Part shown: piece after piece, positions 52,418-63,745 of the stretch | Numbering within the stretch: position 1 is the first letter of the stretch | Layout: each line of letters starts with the position of its first letter | Source of the DNA: Undaria pinnatifida | Taxonomy: Eukaryota; Sar; Phaeophyceae; Laminariales; Alariaceae | DNA length: 64,000 nt | Reading direction: 5' to 3' | Assembly: GCA_012845835.1 (NCBI GenBank) | Contig: JABAKD010000011.1 | Coordinates: forward strand, 13,602,214 to 13,666,213 | Program-made: the position numbers and the translations under genes | The notes under the pieces: generated by a model | What the model was told of the DNA's origin: nothing | The model's database searches: none | Seen by the model: only the letters and a program-made list of their open reading frames with translations

Positions 52418-53204
52418 GGGGTGGAGCGTTTATTTTCTCCAAAGAAAGAGTCGTTCTACGGTACGAGCCTTCCCAACTTTCTTTAACTAAGTCACCGATT
52501 TTGAAACCAGATCCCGGCCGTATCTCCTGAAATAAAAATGCGGTGTGCCCCTTGCCACCCAGACGTCATCGTTCGATAGTCCTTCGCAAGAACAAGGAAA
52601 AAAAATATCGTTGACGCGAGGTGTATATATTTTCGTAGCATCCTTCCTCGTGCCGAGCAGCCATGAAACACCCGTCAAAGAACACCCATGGTTGTGTTGG
52701 GGGGGTATGAGGGGGGGGCTATCGTAGAATCAATCCAAGCCAGGTTTTTGGTATATATATAAGGTACAAAGCTCCTAACCGCCTTAGGACCCTACGAAAA
52801 AATTGTCGATGTAACCTCTCTACCCTCCTATAGCGTTCGTCTGACGCATGTACGCGTCGGCAGCAAATAATGCAAGAGCAATAACATTTTGCGTGATGTA
52901 TGATATCAGCGGATGGTATATATGTTAGTCCTGCGCGCTTGTGAGTTTTTCCTTTTTTCTTGCCTTTGGTTTTTGTTTTTGGAGTCCGTTGGTTCTCTTC
53001 TTTTTTATTTCGATGTTTTTGTATGACGGAAGTTGAAGCTCGTGCTCCACACTGTGCTTGTCAGATAGCCAACATAACAATTACAAATATTGTTGACGGC
53101 GAGGGCCATCTACCTGTGTCGCTGTTGCTGTCGTCACCCGTCTGTCATCTGAGAGCCCAGCAAGACCAAGAACATTTTGTTGAGATTTGCGAGGCGTTTC
53201 CCAC

Positions 53205-53470
53205 CATGGGGAATGGGGAGCTAAACATGCCCAAATCGAAACTATGGCGCATCCCGCATTTTGAGCAAAAAAGCAAAAAAGGCACTCCCGGCAAAGAGAA
53301 GACCCGACCACGATCGACCCCGACCCCGGCAGGGTCGGGAGAGTCGAGCAAGCAGAGAAAACTCCAGGAAACAGCGCGCCGAGGGGTGGACTTCGGCTCG
53401 AATTATCTCGAAGACAACTCAAAACCTAGTCCATAAATCGGAGCCTTCGGCCGCTCTCGTGCCAGGGCCA
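53205..53470 (+). repeat. QETARR/YLEDNSKP-frame repeat (copy 3)
   Basis: The plus strand reads RPRSTPTPAGSGESSKQRK, then LQETARRGVDFGSNYLEDNS. It is open for about 65 codons and homologous to the two minus-strand copies in regulator intron 9. Confidence 0.7.
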
Positions 53471-53819
53471 ACATATATTTATACATTAATTTATACCTGG
53501 TAGAAATATGGTTTACCAACCATTGTACGTACCTGGTAGAAGATATAACACCTCCCTCCCGCCCACCCGCCGTCGAATAATTGAAAATATCAATCAAGTA
53601 TCTACACTACACTACTTGTAGCCTCCGCTTGTTGAAAAAACGAGAAAGGGATCTCGTGCCCGCAGTTCTTATAATAGAGAATGGTTGATGACTGATGATG
53701 GATGATTGATGATTGATGTTGCCACGTAATGTTTCATAACAACAACATATGGGAGGAGCGTCCTCCTCCGATCACAGTAGTACCAAGCAGGGCTTTTACC
53801 AGTTAGCTGTTCAAGAAAA

Positions 53820-54370
53820 TGGTTGAGGTCTGGATCAAGGCTACGGTAGGGGGGAAACCCCAATTTTCACTCCCCGGTCAAAGCCAAAAAAGGGCATAGT
53901 ACTAGAGGTACACCCTTTTTTTGCTTTTTTTTGTACCCTTTTTTGGCTTTGACCCAGGAAGCCAAAGTTGGGGGTACCCCCCTACCGTAGCCTTGATCTA
54001 AAAAGGTACACCCTTTGTTGGCTTTAACCCGGGAGTGAAAATTGGGGGTACCCCCCTACCGTAGCCTTGATCTAAAGAGGTATACCCTTTATTGGCTTCG
54101 ACCCAGGGAGTGAAAATTGGGGGTACCCCCCTACCCTAGCCTTGATCTAAAAAGGTATACCCTTTGTTGGCTTTGACCCGGGAGTGAAAATTTGGGGTAC
54201 CCCCCTACCGTAGCCTTGATCTAAAGAGGTATACCCTTTATTGGCTTTGACCCGGGAATGAAAATTGGGGGTACCCCCCTACCCTAGCCTTGATCTAAAA
54301 AGGTATACCCTTTTTTGGCTTTGACCCGGGAGTGAAAATTGAGGGTACTCCCCTACCGTAGCCTTGATCG
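53820..54370. repeat. 74-bp tandem array with alternating subtypes and one inverted unit
   Basis: About six direct units share ggctttgacccgggagtga, gggggtacccccctaccg and tagccttgatcta. Units alternate between ctaaaaagg...tttgttgg and ctaaagagg...tttattgg. An inverted unit at about 53828-53895 (gatcaaggctacggtagggg) faces the array. Confidence 0.88.
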
Positions 54371-54759
54371 TTGCCGTGTTCCGTGGTCAAGACGAAGGGG
54401 GTTGTCCCTTTTTTTTCGCTTTCTTTTCTTCATCCCATTTATCATCCTCGCACCACTTACTCTCTCGCCCTCCCTCCCGGCAGTAACTCACATCCGGGGT
54501 CTCACATAGCGGGCCCTCGTCGCCCCTCCCCACTACGGCACACGCGCCTTCATCTTCATCGCGAGAATAATTCAGCGTTTTCGATTCCTCTTCGACTCGC
54601 GTCGAATTGTGTGCATTGATTTGTTAATTTCATGTTTAATAGAAACCACTTACTGGAGCGGCCTCCTCCGACCACAGTATAGAGCTTTTTTACCACGTGT
54701 TGGAGAAAATCGTTGAGGTTGCCGTGTTCGAGACGGAGGGGATTGTCCCTGCATTGGTT

Positions 54760-54810
54760 GATTTAGGGCTAGGGCTAGCTAGGGCTAGGGCTAAGGCTAG
54801 GGCTAGGTAT
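54760..54810. repeat. GGGCTA microsatellite
   Basis: agggctagggctagctaggg and similar, a short run of GGGCTA hexamers. Confidence 0.8.
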
Positions 54811-55310
54811 AATTCAAAACACATGTCAACCATTTTGTTGAACGGGTGGTTTGGCACCCTCTCTCTAAGGTACCCTCTCTGATGGTGCCGGCCTTGTGTT
54901 TTGGTCTTGGATAGATCTGGCCGAGGCCGAAAGTCACTGCTTGCTGCGTATTTGGATGTGTGGACAAGGAGGCGCATCCATTAACCTCCCTCGCGTCAAC
55001 CGAGGGGGTATCTCCACACCGCCCCCTCGCTCGTGCACTTCTAGTCCATTTTTGCTAAGGATGCACGAGGTGCGTAAGTGACGTAGAGGCAATATTTTCG
55101 AGAAGGAATTGTATTGGCAGGCGGAGTCTATAGACTGGGGAACGGACGTGTGTGGCCTTCTCTGGCACTGCTTACGTTATGTACAATGGAACCCCCGGGC
55201 GTTGGTGAATGTGTCTTCTTGGTTGGCATGTACGTGTGATCAGATGTTGGGAGTATCTATGTATACCCTGGCCTTCACAACCCCCCCCCTCCTTCGTGGG
55301 CCTCAAGTCC

Positions 55311-55412
55311 ATCTTCTCCTCCTCCTCCTCTTCCTCCTCCTCCTCCTCCTCCTCCTCCGCGTCCTCCTCGTCCTCCTCCTCCTCCTCCTCCTCCTCCTCC
55401 TCCTGCTCTCCA
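55311..55412. repeat. (CCT)n microsatellite
   Basis: About 100 bp of CTC triplets. It produces poly-Ser, poly-Leu and poly-Arg frames only. Confidence 0.95.
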
Positions 55413-55979
55413 CATTCGTCCCCGTTTCTGCCTTGTCGCCGTACTTCATGTACCTCTTCTTCATAGGTCTATCGTAGCAAACGACGCGTGCTGCGATAGA
55501 CCCACGTAACATTTTTTTTTTCCCCTTTTTTTGTTTTTGTTTTCGTTTTTTTTGTTTTTGTTTTTTGTTTTTGTTTTTGTTTTTTTGACGGAGCTCCCTG
55601 AATCAAAATCGTGCGAAAATTTCGTCATTCTTGTTTTGCCATCTGCCTTTTTGGAATGCATAGGCCAAGGGACGGTTTGGTTTGCTCATCTAGCTGCGCC
55701 TTCAGTTTAGTCTGCAGTATTAACAAGCCACGTTTAGGGGGGGGGGTGAGGTATACCAACCATTGTTTTTATCAAGCCACCACCCTCAGAAGAAGGCGAA
55801 AACAATGTTGGATGCGCCGAGGCTCCGCAAGCGTGCAACTTTCGATTATTACAAAAAAAATTGTGAGTATAATTGTGGTAGGGATAGGGTAAACACAAGT
55901 GTGGGTCGGGTTGCGCAACAGAATGTCTTCGAAGTCACGTTTCGGGTGGTTTGTGAGATTTCGAGCTCAAGCCTCGCGT

Positions 55980-56225
55980 TAGGAGTTGAGAATTTTCCAA
56001 AGGCTTTTCTTCGCGGATCATGACCCGACTCACCGATCATGCCAGTAGATTGTCAACACCTCGCGGGACGAGTGCGGTTGGGTCAGGGGGTGTTGGAAGA
56101 CGGGACGGGTCGGGTCGGGTCGGGTCGGGTCAGAAGATTTTCAAGTCTCTCGGGTCGGGGCGGGTTACCCTTACTCGACCTGGCCCGTGAAAAGCCGTGG
56201 AAATTTCTGTTACACCCCCTAAGGT
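55980..56225. repeat. GGGTCGGGTC inverted-repeat element (copy 2)
   Basis: tcatgacccgac, gggtcgggtcgggtcgggtc and a right side gacctggcccgtgaaa. It matches 8528-8680 in order but is more diverged. Confidence 0.6.
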
Positions 56226-56804
56226 GGGATGTCTCGCAGTCAGGTACAGGGTCATTCGTCCGAGTGGCTCAATTTCGGTCGTGGAAATGTAGCCTCGGTC
56301 CGATATCGGGTACTTCCGCCTCGTCAGCTGGAAAGACGTCACCCCTATCTCAGCGGCAATTGGACTGCAATACAGACACACCACACTTGGGTACGCGCGT
56401 GTAACAGGTGCTATACCATGCTTAAGACCACCCGGATGAAGAGTGGTCAGGAGACAAGGCCAGGAAAATCGGCTTGTCGCGAGAAAAAAAAACACCTTAG
56501 GAATGAGTGTCCGAGGTCATTTTGTTTTCGGCTGAAGAAAAAGAAGATAGGAGTCATGCCACCCGGTACGGGTTAGCTAAATGTCTCCGACCTTTCGGCC
56601 TTTCTGACCCTCTGACCTTCTGATTGGTTGAGTCGTTGAAACTCCTCTAACGTGGAACTATCTGCTTAGCACGGTAACACGGCAACTTTATGAGTATACT
56701 TGGAAGTATGCTGTTTTGTTTGTATTAGTATTGTTAATAGGACTAACGCACGGAAGTGTTGGTCGGGCTGCGCGAACGAAAAAGTCTTCCGAGAAGTCAT
56801 GTTT

Positions 56805-57070
56805 CGGGTGATGATGGATGGTTGATGGATGGTTGATGGATGATGATGGATGATGATGGATGATGATGGATGATGATGGATGATGATGGATGATAATGGA
56901 TGATAATGGATGATGATGGATGATGATGGATGATGATGGATGATAATGGATGATAATGGATGATAATGGATGATAATGGATGATAATGGATGACATGATG
57001 GAGGATGATGGATGATGGATGATGGATGATGGATGATGATGATGATGATGTTGATGGATGATGTTGATGT
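56805..57070. repeat. GATGGATGAT minisatellite
   Basis: About 260 bp of 8-10-bp units gatgatggat and gataatggat. The Ile/His/Pro/Ser frames are repeat artefacts. Confidence 0.95.
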
Positions 57071-57618
57071 TGATCTCCTCCTCATGTTGAGAGCTAAAGA
57101 AATTTATCAGAATATGCTGCACCCCTAGCGTGGGATTAGTGAAACTAAAACTGTTAATACGGGATCGTTTTATTTGTGGCTGTGTATATTAAAATATGAT
57201 ACCACAGACCAATAGAGATAAGACCACCTAAAATGGCGAATCATGGGGGGTGGTCTTAAAGCGGGTATACCACTCGTACTAGGTTCTGGCGTAGACCTCT
57301 CTGGCCCAATGGGAGACCGAATGAGAAGGAGCTTGCGGGAGGATAGAGATACACGGGGGGCCAGGAAAGAAATGATGGTGGGCATCGTTCCCGAATCTTC
57401 GTTGAAATGAGGTCTCGGCACAGAGGGGGACCAGGCCCCAAGGTCCCCGGAGGTCGACATGCTGGCTGCGCTCACGACGTGGTCATGACAGACTCGAGAA
57501 AAGCCCAACAGAAGTTGGGCAAGCTGGTCTACCAGGGCCGCCACGCCGTGCACTCAGCTTATTTGCACCAGCTGCCGGAGACGGTACGCCCGCTGGGACC
57601 AGACGAACTCCTGGCGGG

Positions 57619-57728
57619 AAAGCATACCAAGGGGCACTCGCCACGGTTCGCTACAGAGATCTGCAGGGGGCAGAAAGCATACCAAGGGGAACTCGCCACG
57701 GTTCGCTACAGAGGTCTGCAGGGGGCAG
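57619..57728. repeat. 55-bp tandem duplication
   Basis: aaagcataccaaggggcact and aaagcataccaaggggaact head two units of 55 bp with two or so differences, pointing to a recent event. Confidence 0.9.
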
Positions 57729-57793
57729 GAGCCGCCGCGTATGCCTGAGTGTGCGGCCAACGGACTTGCTACGTGTTACAAGACCGCAAATAG

Positions 57794-57852
57794 TTCGTCG
57801 GTCTTGGAAGGAGGTTCAATGAGACCGACGAGCACATCTCGCGACGAGGTGC
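57794..57852. repeat. Two consecutive hairpins
   Basis: cgtcggtct pairs with agaccgacg, and gagcacatctcg pairs imperfectly with cgaggtgctc directly after. A short non-coding structure or element end is possible; nothing else supports a function. Confidence 0.6.
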
Positions 57853-59629
57853 TCCTGCTGCGATGCTGTTGATGTGGACACGCGACACGCATGCACGCAT
57901 GCAAGCATGCATCTATCCCAAAACAGGGGGGTCGGACGAAAGCAAAGGTAGCAGGAGGTCACCTTTGGGATCTCTTTTTTGCAAGGGACTTGGGTGTACT
58001 ACTCCCCCCGCGAGTGGCCCCCGTGCCTCCTTGCGGTCTTGAGCTTTGGTGCTGCTTTAGTTTTGCGATATGAATCTGCAATGGAATGGTTGATAACCAT
58101 GGTTGGTAACCATGCTACGATAGAGGTAACGCTTTTTTTTTTTCTGAACGACGGGGATCATTAACCCAAACTCGTCGGAAAAAAAAAAAAGTCATTTTTC
58201 TGCATGGTTCTCGTTGTGTACCTACGTAGGCTATGGGGTATTTTATCCGGTATGTACGTAGCAGTTTTTTTTGTTCCTTCTCGAAATCAGTTTTTTGAGA
58301 GGGGTCTTAAGCTCCCAAAATTGAGGAACCTTGAAGAAAAACACAATGGTTGGTGCACCTCTGTCGTAGAAGGCGTCGCACAATAATGGCGATGCTGCGG
58401 CAAAACAAATCGCAAAAACTCGTTTTGTCGGGGTGATGTACAGAGTCGCTCGTCCGAGTGGCCCAAACCCACAGCAGCGGTGAAAAAAAGAAGGATACTG
58501 CAACACCGTACCCTTGGTCAGAAGGAGTGAGTGCAGGTGAATCAGCACCAACCAGCCGTTTGCTTCCTCCACGCGATCTCCCGCGCGCTCAAGACGCCTG
58601 GGGCTTCCTCACCAAAAAGTCGGAGGTGGGAGAGAGAAAACCCTTCTCCACGGACGGAAACCTTAGGTTAGGATGGGAACTATCGAGCAACGATTGGGGG
58701 GGGGGTAGAGCGCTTTTACTTTTCCGGCCAGCACGGTTCTGACCGGTGGAGCTAACAACTCAATAGATAGACTTTCGGAAATCCCGTTGTTTTCTTTTTC
58801 AGTATTTTCCGCTGCAAACGATTGTTGTTACGGCTAGAGTGGGATTTCTTTCAACTAAAATGTTTTCTGCGTGACCGGGTAAAAGTCTCCTCAGCCCAAG
58901 ATCCTCGGAAGTTCATAATTTGTTGTTTTTTCAATACACGACTGATTCTACGATACCCCCCCCCCCCCCTCCCCTAAAACCGGCGATTTTGTTTAACGAA
59001 CGTTTCGTGGCTGCCGCTAGACGCGAACAAGGATGCTATGAAAAAGGCATCCTCAAAACCTTTTCATGTTGGCAAAGGAAGGACCATCGGACGATGACGT
59101 AAGGGGCACCGTATTTCAGGAGGCACGGCCGGGAGCTGGTTTCAAAACCGGCTATTTCGTTAAAGAAAAGTTAAAGCTGGGGGGGCTACCGTAGTAAGAC
59201 TCACACGACGATTTTTTTTTGTAGACGGTCTAGTCCATGACGGCGTTCCTCCAACCAAAACCGTCGGAATTTTGTGATATATTGTTTTTTTTCAAAGTAG
59301 GACTAGTTTTTTTGGATGTTCGTCCGGTTACGACTTATTCATTATTATATACCTGGTATGTATTTGGAGGTAGAGCATGGAGTCGTGCTACGGCGGTATC
59401 CCCCCCAACACCCTTTTCTTTAACGAAATCGCCGGTTTCAAAACCAGCTCCCGGCCGTGTCTCCTGAAATACGGTGGCCCTCGACACCCTCCCCGACGCG
59501 TCATCGTTCGATGGTTGAAGATCTTTTGTTCATAGCATCCTTCTTCGTGTCTATCAGCAGCCATGAAATGTTCGTTAAACAAAATCGCTGGTTTTGACGG
59601 GGCGGGGGGGAGGGGGCTATCGTAGAATA
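57853..59629. other. Intergenic stretch
   Basis: Contains fragments of the foldback MITE family (about 58150 and 59240) and two related segments near 58980-59150 and 59400-59600 in opposite orientation (cggtttcaaaaccagctccc and its reverse). No gene supported. Confidence 0.5.
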
Positions 59630-59750
59630 TGGTCGAATATGGTCGAATATGGTCGAATATGGTAGACTATGGTCGAACATGGCAGAACATGGTCGAATAT
59701 GGTCGAATATGGTCGAAAATGGTCGAATATGGTCGAATATTGTAGAATCG
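59630..59750. repeat. AATATGGTCG 10-bp minisatellite
   Basis: About twelve units of 10 bp, some with GGTAG or GGCAG variants. Confidence 0.93.
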
Positions 59751-60973
59751 GTCCATGGTAGAGGCCAAGTCAGGAGTCCCAGGAACTAACAGACGCACCT
59801 CTACGATCGCATGTGTCTGTACGAAATGTATTGCCTACTACGCCATGGGATTTATCATCTCGCAAGTCATGTTGCTCTTTGACGTCTTCTCCCAAGTCAG
59901 TTTTTGGGTGAAACAGAACTCCTCAACCGGGGAGCCTCGGGTATTGTGAGTACTATTGAAAGTGCATCCCTACATTGGCATGTGCTGCGGACGTTGTCGT
60001 CGGGAGAGCAGGTCTTCGGGACCAACCGAGAATCTCGAGACAAGTTCAACCTATCTCGTAGACGTCACCCGCGCAGACCCCCAAGAGCAACTGCACATCC
60101 GAGGAGGCCGGGCTGGCCACGACGGGTCAGCTGCCTCCACCCACCTCCGGGGCCCGCAAGCGCCAACGCCAACACACCACCACTCCGAGGCCGGTAAGCG
60201 CCAACACCGTCACCCTCATACGTGGAACGAATCCTTCGACGATTCCTTCGACGATCAGACCCACAAAATTTTGCCACTTTGGCGGTGGGAAAGTCTGTCT
60301 GGGTAGCTAGGGGTAGAGGGCAGCAACTTTATCGACCATATCTGGAAAAGCGAGCGTCGTAAGGGCACAGCGCGGAGAACCAATGGCGAGAAAAGGGAGT
60401 AGTGAAACGATGCCTACTTCGAATCTCGTCTCGGTGACCACACAGGTCGCCGCTTCGCAGAGGGTGTCCCTTTGCAGAGCGTGTCCCGCCTCAAACTCCA
60501 CTCTGGGTCTCGCTAGGACAAAAGAACGAGACGTGAGGGGGATCACAGCCCCAGACCCATGGCGCGGGGAGCGAGCCCGGACGCGACTCAGGGTTTAAGA
60601 GTAGAAGGTATCTAGATGAGCATTCAATAAGAAGGACCGGCGGAGCAAGGGCGGTGTAGGAGGATTGGGCCGATGCTAAGCCGGAACTAGGTACAGAAGG
60701 GAGGTGTGATAGAGCTCGTGCACAGTAGGTTTCCTTCTTGCGCAGGTTTCGCTTGTGGTTTTGTTCATTTTGGGGACGTTTATGTGTTAGTTATCGGCGT
60801 TGAAGCTCATAATGCTGCATGTATGTGGTCGAATGGCAGCAATAACACGATGCAGTGATACTACTATCTGGTACACTCTTTGGCGTGAACCCCGCGCAAC
60901 CCTTCGGACTACCCTGCTGCTTTCGCTCTTTCTATATTCGTTCACTGCTACTAATAGTAGTACCACTAGTAGA
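59751..60973. other. Intergenic stretch with an unassigned 116-codon frame
   Basis: A plus-strand frame at 59956-60306 contains HPYIGMCCGRCRRES, a His/Thr-rich part and NESFDDSFDDQTHK. It lacks supporting splice context or a known family, so I do not call a gene. Confidence 0.4.
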
Positions 60974-61345
60974 TGTTATAAGGCTTAGTTTGGGTAAGCT
61001 ATTGGTTAACCAGTTGCAAGTGGTCAAACGGACTAATACCCCACTAATACCTTAACAAATGGCGTCGTCGACAGACCATGGGTTTTTGGGTCGTGGGTTC
61101 GATCCCCACATCCACCATAATAAACTTTTTCAGATTTTCCCATGGCGAACTTGAAAAATACTCTCCCCGGTATACCCAGGAAATGAAACGGCTTGGGTAT
61201 ATTGACAGGTCCGCCCGTATATCCGGCCGACCTGCTATCCCGCCGTTTCAGGCGGGGAGAGTGTTGTAAGGCTTAGTTTGGGTAAGCTATTGGTTAACCA
61301 GTTGCAAGTGGTCAAACGGGCTAATACCCCACTAATACCTTAACA
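60974..61345 (+). mobile_element. TRIM-type miniature LTR element 2, complete with 4-bp TSD
   Basis: 84-bp direct repeats 60974-61057 and 61262-61345 start TGTT(A/G)TAAGG and end CTTAACA, with about two differences. TGGCGTCGTCGACAG follows the 5' repeat after two bases, and gcggggagag precedes the 3' repeat. TAGA flanks both sides (60970-60973 and 61346-61349). The internal part has gtgggttcgatccccac, a perfect tRNA T-arm, then atccacca. There is no coding frame. Confidence 0.93.
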
Positions 61346-61379
61346 TAGAGGTGCTAATATTATCAACTACTACTAGTTC

Positions 61380-61417
61380 CGCTACTACTGCTACTACTGC
61401 TGCTAATGCTACTGCTG

Positions 61418-61481
<64 letters not shown>

Positions 61482-61640
61482 CGCTACTACTACTGCTACT
61501 ACTACTGCTACTTCTACTGCTACTGCTACTGCTACTGCTACTGCTACTGCTACTGCTACTACTACTACTGCTACCACTACTACTGCTGCTACTGCTACTG
61601 CTACTGCTACTGCTACTGCTACCACTACTACTAACAATAC
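61380..61640. repeat. (CTA/CTG)n microsatellite
   Basis: ACT/GCT triplets over about 260 bp. Poly-Thr, poly-Leu and poly-Val frames are artefacts. Confidence 0.95.
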
Positions 61641-61988
61641 TACAGTAGTGGGACTATTACTACCACACTCCTTTGCACCGTCGCGGAAGCCAAAGCTACG
61701 GTATCAAAGATTATACATGGTATGATATATTGTACTGTATAGTGTTATATACGGCATATATACCAGACATAAGTATGATAACTAGTATTATGGTATAGAG
61801 TAGTATATGTATTGTTATACCCCCATTTCGACTACCCAATTTAGGCAAAACAGAGGTCAATGCATAGTGTGTTCCCGCAGCATATTAAACAACAACAATG
61901 AATGAGAAGAATAAGAACAAACACATTACCAAACAAAAACACAGTATATACAAACCCACCAAAAACTGCATGACCGCAAGGAAATAGG

Positions 61989-62095
61989 GTGTTATAGGCG
62001 GTGTTATAGGCGGTGTTATAGGCGGTGTTAAAGGCGGTGTTACAGACGGTGTTACAGGCAGTGTTATAGGCGGTGCTATAGGCAGTCGCGCGAGC
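61989..62095. repeat. GGTGTTATAGGC 12-bp minisatellite
   Basis: Eight or so units with point variants (aaaggc, acagac, ctataggc). Confidence 0.93.
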
Positions 62096-62393
62096 GGTTC
62101 GGTGTCTCCGAGTCAGTGAAAACGGAAGACCAAACAGTGACCCTCCTGCCGGGCCTCTGTTCGGGAACGCTATCCTCATGCGTGATCAACACGATAACCC
62201 CCCTCCCCCCTCCCCTGTGGCTGTCGAGCTGGGTAATGTTGTGCGGGTTGGAGAACCCCAACTCCGCGCAGGGGGAATGGAGAATGATCGCATCACGTAG
62301 TGCGAATGCTTACCCACGAGGCAGCTACATAGGAATACCCATTGTTGTCTCTGGAGTGGCCACACCAGAAAACAGAGTAAGTCATTGGCGCGC

Positions 62394-62630
62394 TGTCATC
62401 CATAAGCAAGAAAGTAGGCACAAGGTGCCGAAGTCCGTCTTACGAGCGGTTCTTGGAAGGATGCGGTTCACCCTTCATGCGACTCGCCGAATACCTCACG
62501 ACGCCTCGCGCTTGGTGCAAAAGCAATGTCTGCCTGGTGGGTGAAAACCCGACGTGCTCCGTCCCGGCATGGTAGGGATGCGAGGGTCTATGGTCATACG
62601 ACAACGGTCATGCACAAACTGAGTACATCT
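62394..62630 (+). repeat. Direct repeat of about 230 bp, left copy
   Basis: Shares gctgtcatcca, aggcacaaggtgc, catgcgactcgccgaa, gatgtctgcctggt-like atgtctgcctggtgggtgaa, cgtcccggcatggtaggga and ggtcatacgac with 62922-63150. Confidence 0.8.
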
Positions 62631-62921
62631 CCACCCCCTTTCTAACCCTCCGCGAGAAAACGATCCCCACCCAAGGACGTAAATGGTGGCCACAGATGGT
62701 CCACAGGAAGGAGATAAGACGATTAGCAAAAGTTTTCATGTGCCATATGGGAGAAAATGTTTGAGCGTCGATTTGTTAGAGTTGTCTCTAGTGAGGGGTA
62801 GAAATGGGAGTGTTCTCCTTGTGTCGAAAGGTATGCGTGGGCAATGGTCCTTCGACTATGGCAAGCAACAAAATGAGTAACACCCCCCCAAAAAAAAAGC
62901 GGGCCATTAGAAGCTGTCATC

Positions 62922-63150
62922 CAAAAATATGCAAGAAGGTACGCACAAGGTGCGGGATTCCACCTCACATGTGGTTCTTAGTAGGGTTTCATGCGACTTG
63001 CCGAACGCCTTGAGGCGCTTCGAGCTTGGTTCATGCGATGTCTGCCTGGTCGGTGAAAACCCGACGTGACTCCGTCCCGGCATGGTAGGAATGCCAAAGG
63101 GTACTACGGTCACACGACTACGGCCATGCGTGAAACGAGCACACACACCC
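62922..63150 (+). repeat. Direct repeat of about 230 bp, right copy
   Basis: Second copy, 528 bp to the right. It keeps the order gctgtcatccaaaaatatgc, acgcacaaggtgc, catgcgacttgccgaa, tgtctgcctggtcggtgaaa and cgtcccggcatggtagga. Confidence 0.8.
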
Positions 63151-63602
63151 CACCCCACCTCCCTCCACTACTCCCTCGTCTATGTCATCACCGCTACCGC
63201 CGTCTCCTCTCGAGGATGTTGCCTTACCGCTACCTAAAGCGCTGTGACGCTGTGACTGAGGTAGCCCTTTTTTTGTCCGAAAAAGTGTTCCGAATGACGG
63301 GGCTTCTTAACCAACCATCTTAACCCCCGAAAAAAACAAAACAAAAACAAAAAAAAACGTCCGAATTTCGTTTTTTTTTCTTGTTTTGTACCTGGTAGTG
63401 TGTTCAATATTCGGTTGTTCGAATACTTGTCGTACCGCTGGCAGGAGTGGTAGTTTAGTTAGAAAAAGTTTTTTTTTTTTTCTTGTTTGCTCAAGCCATG
63501 GCATCGTTCATCACAAAAAAGAAAAAAAAAAAAGTTTAGTTTTCCCCAAAATCGGTTTGTTGGGAGAGGCACACAGACCCCCACCTGAGGAATCCACTAG
63601 AA
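63151..63602. other. Spacer with homopolymer runs
   Basis: T- and A-runs and a fragment of the foldback MITE (gaatgacggggcttcttaac). No gene. Confidence 0.4.
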
Positions 63603-63745
63603 GGCGGTATAAGGCGGTCTGAGTAAGGCGGTATACCGATACAAGGCGGTCAAAATCGCTCGGCGTGACTATCAATAGGTAATTGCACTCATATCCTGGA
63701 ATTGGTAAGGCGGTTTCCCCCCATAATAAGGCGGTCATATTGCTC
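63603..63745 (-). repeat. ACCGCCTTAT MITE-like family (copy 3, inverted)
   Basis: Reverse-strand match to 3590 and 17408, including aaggcggtcaaaatcgctcg and taaggcggtttcccc. Confidence 0.7.

Noticed and set aside
56666..57122. Ile/His/Ser frames of 139-144 codons
   Set aside because: GATGGATGAT minisatellite read in different frames.
59956..60306. Possible exon with CCGRCRRES
   Set aside because: No family recognised and no neighbouring exon in phase.
61332..61725. Poly-Val/Thr/Leu frames
   Set aside because: Triplet microsatellite.
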